Below are positions 16,347-24,408 of a DNA stretch of 64,000 bases, in pieces. Made by a program: the position numbers and the translations under genes. This DNA comes from Nocardia terrae (GTDB taxonomy: Bacteria; Actinomycetota; Actinomycetes; Mycobacteriales; Mycobacteriaceae): the NCBI RefSeq assembly GCF_009760405.1, contig NZ_WRPP01000007.1, forward strand, positions 62,001-126,000, given 5' to 3'. Every line of letters starts with the position of its first letter. Within the stretch, counting starts at the first letter, position 1. The notes below the pieces were generated by a model that saw nothing but the letters and a program-made list of their open reading frames with translations, made no database searches and had not been told where the DNA came from.

Positions 16347-17108
16347 GTGTCGGATATTCACAGCGTGATCGCGGGGACGCCGCATATCCCCGCATTGCTT
16401 CTGGTCGGCCAGGACGAGACCGGCCTCGACCGGACCGGCCAGGCGTACCGGGGCATCAGACGCCAGATCATCGATCTGACCCTGCCGCCCGGCAGCGGGT
16501 TCACCGAGGCGTCGCTCACCCAGCAGCGGCAGACCAGCAAGACGCCGGTGCGCGAGGCGCTGGCGCGGTTGCGCCGGGACGGGCTGGTGACCGCGCTGCC
16601 GCGCGCGGGCTACGTGGTCAGCCCGATCACGCTGCAGGACACCGACGATCTCTGCGCCCTGCGGACGGTGCTGTCCAGCGCGGCGGCCCGCGTGGCGGCC
16701 CGCACCGGGGTCGGCGCGGCGGCGCTGGAGCGGCTCGACGCTCTGGCCGAGGTGCCCTTCGCGCGCGCGGCGGGCGAAGCGGGACTGGAGGATTCGCTGC
16801 GCGCCGGGATCGAGTTCGAGGGCATCATCGCCAATGCCGGCGGCAACGATCGGCTCGCCAAGGCGATCGTCGAGGTGATCGACGAGCTGGAGCGAGTGCT
16901 GCGGATGGCCACCCTGATCGCCCCCGATATCGCCAGCCCGCCCGGCGAACTGAAATCCATCGTCGAACGGATCCGCGAGCGGGACGCCGACGGCGCCTAC
17001 GACACGACGCACGAGCGTTGCGAGCGTGTGCGTCTCGACATCCTGCAGGTGTTGTCGAGGAGTTCGTCGGTGAGCCGGGCGCCCATCGAACTACCGGCAC
17101 GGCCTTAG
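16347..17108 (+). CDS. GntR-family (FadR/FCD-like) regulator
   Basis: 253 residues. The winged helix is at about residues 30-95 (GIRRQIIDLTLPPGSGFTEA, KTPVREALARLRRDGLV, PRAGYVVSPITLQD). It is followed by an all-helical FCD-type ligand domain. The GTG start has no strong ribosome-binding site and could be several codons out. It overlaps the convergent isochorismatase-like gene by 4 bases. Its target is not evident. Confidence 0.85.
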   Translation: MSDIHSVIAGTPHIPALLLVGQDETGLDRTGQAYRGIRRQIIDLTLPPGSGFTEASLTQQRQTSKTPVREALARLRRDGLVTALPRAGYVVSPITLQDTDDLCALRTVLSSAAARVAARTGVGAAALERLDALAEVPFARAAGEAGLEDSLRAGIEFEGIIANAGGNDRLAKAIVEVIDELERVLRMATLIAPDIASPPGELKSIVERIRERDADGAYDTTHERCERVRLDILQVLSRSSSVSRAPIELPARP

Positions 17109-17647
17109 CGCCACTCCGCGCAGGACACGACCTCGAATCCCCGGCTGGGGAAGACCTTGTCGACGAAGAAGTCGTGCATTTCCGGGTCGCCGTCGGCGCA
17201 GCCGTCCCGCAGCACCGTCACCCGATAGCCGCGATCCGCCGCGTCGTAGCAGGTCGCGGCGACCATGGCGCTGGTCGCGACGCCGGCGACCGCGACACTG
17301 TCGACGCCGCCGGCGCGGAGTACGAGGTCGAGATCCGTGCCCGCGAACGCGCTGGCCCGGCGCTTCAGCACGACGACGTCCGTGGTGGCGACGGGCAATT
17401 CGAGTTCGGTGCCGTCCGAGCCCTCGTGGAAGGTGTCCCCGGCCTCGTAGAAGGTCCTGAAAAGCGCGTTGCCTGGCGGTAAGTCGGCCCCGTTGCGGCG
17501 AACGGCGAAGTGCACGAACACCACGAGGACGCCGGCCGCACGAGCGCGGGGAAGCATGGCGGCGAGCGGCGGCACGACCTCGCGTGCGAAGGGGTAACCG
17601 CTCGTGATCCCCCGCTGGAGGTCGCCGATGAGCAATGCCGTGGTCAC
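17105..17647 (-). CDS. Isochorismatase-like hydrolase without the usual Cys
   Basis: 180 residues of the isochorismatase/cysteine hydrolase fold. The Asp of the triad is in LLIGDLQRG (residue 9) and the Lys in VVVLKRRASAF (95). Where cysteine hydrolases have Cys (pattern T-x2-C-V), this protein has TSAMVAAT, with Met at about 128. The GTG start is preceded by GGAGA 5 bases upstream; an upstream TTG is less likely. Family members lacking the Cys include true isochorismatases, so amidase activity is not supported. The substrate is unknown. Confidence 0.8.
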   Translation of the reverse strand: MTTALLIGDLQRGITSGYPFAREVVPPLAAMLPRARAAGVLVVFVHFAVRRNGADLPPGNALFRTFYEAGDTFHEGSDGTELELPVATTDVVVLKRRASAFAGTDLDLVLRAGGVDSVAVAGVATSAMVAATCYDAADRGYRVTVLRDGCADGDPEMHDFFVDKVFPSRGFEVVSCAEWR

Positions 17648-17795
17648 GAAGTCTCCCGTCAAGAGGTGAAGCGACCGTCGTCACAGCGATGACAGTCGTA
17701 TGACAGCTAAGACTGCAACACTGGCCAATTGAGATATCAACTCCCCGAATGATCATCACGACCTTCGGCGAACGGGAACAGAGGGGTGGCCCAGC

Positions 17796-20700
17796 TTGAT
17801 TCGGATAAGGCTCCTGGGGGAAGAGGTGGAGGTGGTCTCCGGCGATGGGGAGTTCGCCGGGGTGCGGGGGAGGCGGCTGGCGGCTCTGCTGGCGGTGCTC
17901 GCGCTCGATGCCGGGAAGGTGGTCCCCGTCTCACGGCTGATCGATGCGGTGTGGGGGGAGAAGATGCCCGCTTCGCCAGAGAACTCGTTGCACACCTTGG
18001 TGAGGCGGTTGCGGGCGATCACCGGGCGGGATGTCGTCGAATGGGCGGAGCCGGGTTATGTGCTGGCGGTCGAGCCCGAGGCGGTGGATGCGATCCGGTT
18101 CGCGCGATTGCTCGACATAGGGCGCCTGGCGCTGTCGCAGGGGCGGCCGGACGATGCCGTGGCGGCGCTGGATCGGATGCTCGGACTGTGGCGCGGACCG
18201 GCGCTGCGTGAGGTCGCGGAGACCGAAACGCTGTGGGCCGCGGCCGAAGTGCTGGCGGAGCAGCGACTGACGGCGGTCGAATTGCACGCCGACGCCTGCG
18301 TCGAACTCGGGCGGGCCGCGGAGGTGGTGCGAGCCCTCGCCGCCGAGGCGGCCGCGCACCCGTTCCGGGAGTCGCTGGCGGCGCGCCTGGTGACCGCGCT
18401 CGGCGCGGCCGGGCGCACCTCCGATGCGCTGCAGGCGTTCCGTCGCACCGAGCGGCTGCTGTGCACCGAGCGCGGCGTCGAACCGTCGGCAATCCTGCGC
18501 CGTGCGGTCGCGGAACTCGACCCGCCGTCCGAACCGCAGCGTGTCGCCCGGCATGCGCAGGCGCCGCCGCGGCGGCTGACCAGCTTCGTCGGACGTGACA
18601 CGGAGGTCTCCGAGGTCGCGGCATTGCTCCAGCGGCACCGGCTGGTGACGCTGGTCGGACCCGGCGGGATCGGCAAGACCAGGCTTGCCGCCGAACTGGT
18701 GCTCGCGGCTCGCGAACAGTGGCCGGATGGCTATGGATTCGCGGATCTGTCGGCGGTCACGCCGGACCGCTCGGGCGCCATGGTCCGGAATGCCGTCGCG
18801 GCAGCGGTTTTCGCCGCCGTCGCACCGGGCGTGATCAGCGAGGAGCCCGGCGGGAACTGGATCGATCTGCTGGTGCGGACGCTCCGGCAGCAACGGATGC
18901 TGCTCATCCTGGACAACTGCGAGCATGTGATCACCGCGGTGGCCGATGTGGTGGTCGGTCTGCTCGATCGGCTTCCCCTGCTGACGGTCCTCGCGACCAG
19001 TCGTCAGCTGCTGGCGCTGGATTGCGAGCAGCTCCATCCCGTGCCCGCGCTGCCGGTACCCGCGACGGAGGCGGCCGTCGACGATGCCTCCACCTGCGCC
19101 GCCGTTCGACTGTTCCTGGATCGCGCGACCGCGGTGCGCCCGGATTTCGAACTGTCCGAGGACAATTGCCGTGCTGTCGCGGCCATCGTGCGCAGTCTCG
19201 ACGGGGTGCCGCTGGCGCTCGAGCTCGCCGCGGCCCGGTTGCACGGTCTGTCACCGCAAACACTCTCCGGCTGGCTCGACGATCGTTTCGGCCTGCTGGC
19301 CAACGGATCCCGCCAGGCGCCCGCCCGGCATCGCTCGCTGCGGGCGATGGTCGCCTGGAGCTGGGAACTGCTGTCCGCCGCGGAAGCCGAGCTGGCGCGC
19401 CGCTTTTCGGTTTTCGCCGGTGGTGCGACCCTGGAGGCGGTCATCGGTGTGTGCGGAATCGACATCGACGACCTCGAGACCGTCGCCGGGCGGCTGGCCG
19501 AATTGGTCGCGATGTCATTGGTGGAATTCGACGGTCGGCGCTATCGGATGCTCGACACCATTCGCGCCTACGCGGCGGAGGAGTTGGCGCGTATGGGCGA
19601 GGCGGAGCGGTGGGAGCGCGCACACGCGGCATGGTTCGCCGACTTCATCGAGGTCGGCGCGCGAGAGTTGCGCGGACCCGCCCAGTCCGAGTGGATGCAT
19701 CGATTCGCCACCGAACACGGCAATTGTGAAGCGGCACTGGATTGGTCGGTCCGGCATCGGGTGCCGGAATTCGCGGTGCGGCTGTTCGGTGAGCTGGCCT
19801 GGTACTGGCTGTTGCGCGGCCAGCGAACCCACCTGTCGACCTGGCAATCCGCGGTGCTCGACGTCACCGGCGGTGAGATACCGTCCGGCTGCACGGGATC
19901 GTTTCTGACATGCCGCTACGTCGAGCAAATCCAGTCGCGAGCGGTGACCGTCCTGCCGGAGTGGATCGCCGACACCTCCGCGGAATTCGAACGGCTGATC
20001 CGGGCGGCGATGACCGAACCGCGTGGCGTCCATCCGTTCTTCGTTCTGACATTGGCCCTGCGGGAGTACTACCGCGGCGATCGGAGCCTGCTCGAGCGCT
20101 GTGCGACCGCCGAGGACGGTGCATTGCGCGGCCAAGTGCTGGTTCTGCGGGCCTACGAGGACGTCGATGCCAAGCCGATCGAGAGCATCTTCACCGATCT
20201 GGAAGCGGCCGTGGATTGTCTGAGCAGCGCGGGCGACCCGCGCACGCTGTGCGGGGCCCTGTTCGAACTCGCGCTCATGCGCAGCAAATGGCATGGAATC
20301 GGCTGCGCCACAACGTTGATCAGCCGTGGACTGGAACTGGTGGCCGACGAGCTCAGTCCCGACACCCGGCACAACTTCTTGCTCGGCGCCGCGAACCTGC
20401 ATCTCGAGGACGGTGATATCGCGGGCGCCGTCGGCTATCTCGCGTGCGCCGAGCAGTTCGACCCGATGGAACTGACCGACGAATCGATGAGCATCCGGTA
20501 TGTGAACCAGGGCTATCTGGCGTGGCGGGAGGGGCGAGTCGACCGTGCGGTCGAGCTCTTCGAGCGGGCTGTGATCCCCGAACCGGTGATCGGAACTCAT
20601 CAACGTGTCCCGAGAATGTATGTGCCGGCGCGATGGCGTGCCATCTTCGCGGCCGTGCTGGCCGAGGCGCAACGGCTCGACGATGCCGTGCGACAGCTGA

Positions 20701-21020
20701 GGATCTCCCGCGAATACGCCGCCTACGCGTCCCCGCTGATGCTGTTGGATGTGGCGTTCGCGCATGTCCTGACGGCGCTGGCGGCCGGCCTGCCCGAAAA
20801 CGCCGCGCGCGTACTCGGGGTGGTGCTGCGGGGGTATCGGGAGGAGGGCCGCACCGTGCTCGGGCCCGACATCTCGCGTGCGCTCGCGGCGACTCGGAAT
20901 GCGCTCGGCGACGACGTGTTCGAGGCGATCGCGGGGGAGTACGAGGACGCCGTGCTGGAGCCGCTGCTGGTCGAGGTCGAGCACACCGCGCTGGCCGTCT
21001 CGAGATCACCTGCCGCATAA
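17796..21020 (+). CDS. AfsR/SARP-type regulator with NB-ARC ATPase and C-terminal repeat region
   Basis: 1074 residues. Order: OmpR-type winged helix (1-90), bacterial transcriptional activator domain (95-240), NTPase with Walker A VGPGGIGKTR near 288 and Walker B LLILDNCEHV near 370, winged helix/ARC2-like region, then a long helical TPR-like part to the end. Such proteins activate nearby biosynthetic or catabolic genes. The start is TTG with GAGGGG upstream. The gene ends 4 bases before a convergent MFS gene. Targets may be the flanking MFS, aldehyde dehydrogenase and SnoaL-like genes. Confidence 0.88.
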   Translation: MIRIRLLGEEVEVVSGDGEFAGVRGRRLAALLAVLALDAGKVVPVSRLIDAVWGEKMPASPENSLHTLVRRLRAITGRDVVEWAEPGYVLAVEPEAVDAIRFARLLDIGRLALSQGRPDDAVAALDRMLGLWRGPALREVAETETLWAAAEVLAEQRLTAVELHADACVELGRAAEVVRALAAEAAAHPFRESLAARLVTALGAAGRTSDALQAFRRTERLLCTERGVEPSAILRRAVAELDPPSEPQRVARHAQAPPRRLTSFVGRDTEVSEVAALLQRHRLVTLVGPGGIGKTRLAAELVLAAREQWPDGYGFADLSAVTPDRSGAMVRNAVAAAVFAAVAPGVISEEPGGNWIDLLVRTLRQQRMLLILDNCEHVITAVADVVVGLLDRLPLLTVLATSRQLLALDCEQLHPVPALPVPATEAAVDDASTCAAVRLFLDRATAVRPDFELSEDNCRAVAAIVRSLDGVPLALELAAARLHGLSPQTLSGWLDDRFGLLANGSRQAPARHRSLRAMVAWSWELLSAAEAELARRFSVFAGGATLEAVIGVCGIDIDDLETVAGRLAELVAMSLVEFDGRRYRMLDTIRAYAAEELARMGEAERWERAHAAWFADFIEVGARELRGPAQSEWMHRFATEHGNCEAALDWSVRHRVPEFAVRLFGELAWYWLLRGQRTHLSTWQSAVLDVTGGEIPSGCTGSFLTCRYVEQIQSRAVTVLPEWIADTSAEFERLIRAAMTEPRGVHPFFVLTLALREYYRGDRSLLERCATAEDGALRGQVLVLRAYEDVDAKPIESIFTDLEAAVDCLSSAGDPRTLCGALFELALMRSKWHGIGCATTLISRGLELVADELSPDTRHNFLLGAANLHLEDGDIAGAVGYLACAEQFDPMELTDESMSIRYVNQGYLAWREGRVDRAVELFERAVIPEPVIGTHQRVPRMYVPARWRAIFAAVLAEAQRLDDAVRQLRISREYAAYASPLMLLDVAFAHVLTALAAGLPENAARVLGVVLRGYREEGRTVLGPDISRALAATRNALGDDVFEAIAGEYEDAVLEPLLVEVEHTALAVSRSPAA

Positions 21021-21024
21021 CCGA

Positions 21025-22338
21025 TCAGGCGTGCGCGGCGACGACGCGCGGGTTGGCCGCGACCGTGCCCGGACACGGCGCGGGACACGGCGGGGCCGCG
21101 GTGAGGGTGTTCAGCGCGCCGTGGTGGCGGCGGCTGCTGAGGACGGCGACGAGTTCGAGGACGAGCACGATCACTCCGTAGCCGAACGCGGTGGTGGGCA
21201 GGTCGAATCGGCTCAGGCACAGTCCGGCCAGCACGGCGGGCAGGCTGAACGCGAGATAGGCCGCGACATAGGTCGCCGTGATCACCTCCGCGCGGCGGTC
21301 GGCCTCGGTCAACCCGGTGAGCATCCGCAGAATGCCGGTAAAGGTTGGCCCGCAGCCGATTCCGGCGATACTGCTGCCGATGAGGAACAGCCACACCTCA
21401 CGGGTGGCGACGCCGGTCAGAGCAACGGCGACACCGGTGATCAGGAAGGTCGGGCCGCCGCGCAGCAACCGGTCGATGGTCCATTCTCGGGTCAGTACGG
21501 CGGCGGTCAGCGAAGCGCCCTGCAGCGCGAGGATCACCAGGCCGCCGGCCAGCGGACTGGTCAGCTGGAATTGCGTGCGCATGAGCGCCCCGCCGAGCGA
21601 CAGGTACAGGCCGCCCAGCGCCCAGGTAGCGACAATGGACGGCAGCAGCGTCTGGAAGACCGACCGGACCGATTGCGGTACCGACACTTTCGGTATCAGC
21701 GAGCCCAAGGCTCGGCCGTCGGGCGCGACCGTCTCGGGCATCACGGTGACGCCCATGATCAGGACGGCGTAGGCGGCGGCCAACAGCCAGAACACCAAGT
21801 GCGTGGGCGCGGGCGCGAACGCCACCAGCAGTCCGCACGACATCGCGCCCGCTGCCGAGCCGGCCCCGGCGGCGATGCTGGACATCAGCACCCCCAGCCG
21901 CGAGCCCGACGGCTGCAAGTCGATCAGTGCCGCGCTGATCGCTCCGGTGGACAGCCCGGCCGCGATGCCCTGAATCCCGCGGGCGAGGAAAAGCCATGTC
22001 ACCGAGCGCGCTTCGGCGAAGATCAGCGTTCCCGCCAGCGCGGCCACCGCGGCCGTGAACAGTACCGGCCGCCGCCCGACATGATCGGACAGCGACCCGG
22101 CGACCAGCAAGGTGACCAGCAGCGCGAGCACATTGGTCGCGTACACGCCCGTCGAGACCAGTGCGGAGTAATGCCACTGCTGCTGATAGACGGGATACAG
22201 CGGGGACGGCGCCGAGGAAGCGAACAGCATCAGGGCCAGTGCGGCCACCAAGAGCCAGAACGCCGCTGGGCGCGGCAGGTGGTAGCTCGCCGGATGGGCG
22301 GCGCCGCCGGGGCCGGGACGGATCGAATTGTTCACCAT
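21025..22338 (-). CDS. MFS transporter (DHA1-like)
   Basis: 437 residues, about twelve membrane segments, with the A-motif GSLSDHVGRRPVLF and SSAPSPLYPVYQQQW after TM1. The ATG at 22338 is chosen because upstream in-frame codons would overlap the divergent aldehyde dehydrogenase. It ends in a soluble tail with several Pro and Cys. It is divergent from the aldehyde dehydrogenase, with only about 70 bases between the two starts. The substrate is unknown. Confidence 0.85.
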   Translation of the reverse strand: MVNNSIRPGPGGAAHPASYHLPRPAAFWLLVAALALMLFASSAPSPLYPVYQQQWHYSALVSTGVYATNVLALLVTLLVAGSLSDHVGRRPVLFTAAVAALAGTLIFAEARSVTWLFLARGIQGIAAGLSTGAISAALIDLQPSGSRLGVLMSSIAAGAGSAAGAMSCGLLVAFAPAPTHLVFWLLAAAYAVLIMGVTVMPETVAPDGRALGSLIPKVSVPQSVRSVFQTLLPSIVATWALGGLYLSLGGALMRTQFQLTSPLAGGLVILALQGASLTAAVLTREWTIDRLLRGGPTFLITGVAVALTGVATREVWLFLIGSSIAGIGCGPTFTGILRMLTGLTEADRRAEVITATYVAAYLAFSLPAVLAGLCLSRFDLPTTAFGYGVIVLVLELVAVLSSRRHHGALNTLTAAPPCPAPCPGTVAANPRVVAAHA

Positions 22339-22408
22339 GCGCGCAAGACTGATCGCGGCTGCTGATATCGGACTGTCGCCGCGTACCAGTGCGGTGTCCG
22401 CGGGGCCG

Positions 22409-23953
22409 ATGAGTGTGTTCGGTATGACGAATACCGACAATGCCAGCCGGTTCACGCTGTCCGTCCTTCCGTACCGGGATGTCCTGGAGGTCAACCCGGG
22501 ACGCCTCTACATCGGAGGCCGGTGGTGCGATTCGGATTCCGACGCGCGCTGGCAGCACCTCAGCCCGGTGACCAACGAAGAGGTCACCACCATCGCCGAC
22601 GCCTCGGCCACCGATGTCGACCGGGCTGTCAGCGCGGCGCGGCAAGCCTTCGACGAGGGCCCGTGGCCGCGGCTGCGGGCCAAGGAACGCAAGGCGATCC
22701 TCGAACCCCTGATCGGATTGCTGCGCGAGGCCGCACCGCGGCTGAGCCGGATCCAGACGCTCGAGAACGGCATGCCGATCTCCTTCACCAGCCAGTACCG
22801 GCTCTCGGCCGGGGTCGCCGCGGACGTGTTCGACCATCATCTCGGCTGGATCGACAAGCTCGGCGGGGAGACCTACCCGCAGTACACCGAGCGAAGTGAC
22901 CTGCAGTACCTGAGTTTCCGCGAACCGGTCGGCGTGGTCGGGGCCATCGTGCCCTGGAACGCGCCGGTGCTGCAGTTGGCCAACAAGGTCGCGCCCGCGC
23001 TGGCCGCCGGGTGCACGGTCGTGCTCAAACCCTCCGAATACGCCAGCCTGAGCAGTCTCGCGATCACCGAACTGATCGATCAATTGGACTTGCCGCCGGG
23101 CGTTTTCAATCTCGTCACCGGTGTCGGGGCCACGTCCGGACAGGCGCTGATCACCCATCCCGGCGTCGACAAGATCAGTTTCACCGGCAGCCGCGGGGTC
23201 GGCGGGCGCATTCTCGAGGCCAGCGGGCGCGACATCAAACGGGTCACCCTCGAACTCGGCGGCAAGAGCCCCAGCCTGGTCTTCCCCGACGCGGACGTCC
23301 GCGAAGCCGGGAAGGCGGTGATGCGCATGATCGCGCTGGGCATGTCCGGACAACAGTGCACCGCCCAGACCCGGGCCCTCGTGCATGTCGACTGTTATGA
23401 CGAATTCCTCGACGGCGCACGGGAGATCGCCGCATCGGTGCGCTACGGCGACCCGTTCGACCCGGCCACCAACGCCTCACCGCTGATCAACAAGCAGCAG
23501 CTGGTGAAGGTCCTGGACTACGTCGAATCCGGCACCGCGGACGGCGCGCACCTGCTGCTCGGCGGGGACCGGCCCGGCGATGCGCTGAGCGCCGGCAACT
23601 ATCTGAACCCGACCATCTTCACCCAGGTCGACAATCGCATCCGGCTGGCGCAGGAGGAGATCTTCGGCCCGGTGCTGGCCGTCATCCCGTTCACCGACGA
23701 GGACGAGGCGGCCCGGCTCGCCAACGACACCGAATACGGCCTCGCCGCGGGCATTTACACCACGGACATCGCACGGGCCTTCCGGCTGGCGCGGCGCATC
23801 CGCGCCGGAGCGATCGGCATCAACGGCTACACCTTCATGCCCAATGCCCCGATCGGCGGATACAAGACCTCTGGCCTGGGCCGGGAGGGCGGACGCACCG
23901 CGCTCGAGGCCTACACCGAGCAGAAGACCGTCATGATCGAGACCGGCGCTTGA
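22409..23953 (+). CDS. Aldehyde dehydrogenase
   Basis: NAD(P)-dependent oxidation of an aldehyde to an acid, about 514 residues. The cofactor region has VPWNAPVLQL and KPSEYA; SFTGSRGVG and the catalytic Glu in LELGGKSPS follow; the catalytic Cys is in GQQCTAQTR. No clear ribosome-binding site separates the ATGs at 22409 and 22424. It overlaps or abuts the SnoaL-like gene downstream. A second aldehyde dehydrogenase lies 2.7 kb away on the other strand, so this region may act on related substrates. Confidence 0.92.
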   Translation: MSVFGMTNTDNASRFTLSVLPYRDVLEVNPGRLYIGGRWCDSDSDARWQHLSPVTNEEVTTIADASATDVDRAVSAARQAFDEGPWPRLRAKERKAILEPLIGLLREAAPRLSRIQTLENGMPISFTSQYRLSAGVAADVFDHHLGWIDKLGGETYPQYTERSDLQYLSFREPVGVVGAIVPWNAPVLQLANKVAPALAAGCTVVLKPSEYASLSSLAITELIDQLDLPPGVFNLVTGVGATSGQALITHPGVDKISFTGSRGVGGRILEASGRDIKRVTLELGGKSPSLVFPDADVREAGKAVMRMIALGMSGQQCTAQTRALVHVDCYDEFLDGAREIAASVRYGDPFDPATNASPLINKQQLVKVLDYVESGTADGAHLLLGGDRPGDALSAGNYLNPTIFTQVDNRIRLAQEEIFGPVLAVIPFTDEDEAARLANDTEYGLAAGIYTTDIARAFRLARRIRAGAIGINGYTFMPNAPIGGYKTSGLGREGGRTALEAYTEQKTVMIETGA

Positions 23954-23982
23954 TCACCCGACCGGGGCTCGGTCGCGCCGGG

Positions 23983-24345
23983 ATGGACGCGCTCGTCGTC
24001 GACTATCTCGAACTGGTGTGGAACCAGGGGCGTGTCGATCTGGCCGATCGCTTCGTCGCCGGTGGTCTGGTCGAGCACAATCCGAGTCTGCCCGACGGTC
24101 GGCGGGCCTTGGTCGAGCTGATCCGCGGTGTGCGGCAGCGGTTCCCGCGCGCGCGGTGGGAGCTGCGTCGCATCGCCGCCGCCGGGGATCTGGTGTTCGC
24201 GCACAGTCTGTTCACCACCGGACCCGAGGATCGCGGCACGGCGGTCGTGGATGTGTTCCGCGTCCTCGGGGACCTGATCGTCGAGCATTGGCAGGTGCGC
24301 GAACGGGTGCCCGCCGTGGCCGTCGGCGGCCACCCGGTGGTGTGA
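23983..24345 (+). CDS. SnoaL-like NTF2-fold protein
   Basis: 120 residues of the NTF2/SnoaL fold. The pattern YLELVWNQGRVDLADRFVAG, then VEHNPSLPDGR, VFAHSLFTT and VVDVFRVLGDLIVEHW, is typical of predicted SnoaL-like aldol-condensation or hydrolase proteins; the His in VEHN and in EHW are the usual polar active-site positions. An alternative TTG start at 23950 would overlap the dehydrogenase stop as TTGA. It is cotranscribed with the aldehyde dehydrogenase. Confidence 0.8.
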   Translation: MDALVVDYLELVWNQGRVDLADRFVAGGLVEHNPSLPDGRRALVELIRGVRQRFPRARWELRRIAAAGDLVFAHSLFTTGPEDRGTAVVDVFRVLGDLIVEHWQVRERVPAVAVGGHPVV

Positions 24346-24408
24346 ATTCGTTCGACGGCGACCGTTCGTTCCGGCCATCATGGGCGGAAGGTCACGTGGA
24401 GGTGTCAT

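Noticed and set aside
21398..23386. Long minus-strand frame across the MFS gene and aldehyde dehydrogenase
   Set aside because: It overlaps two well-supported genes and shows no domain; codon-position composition fits the shadow frames.
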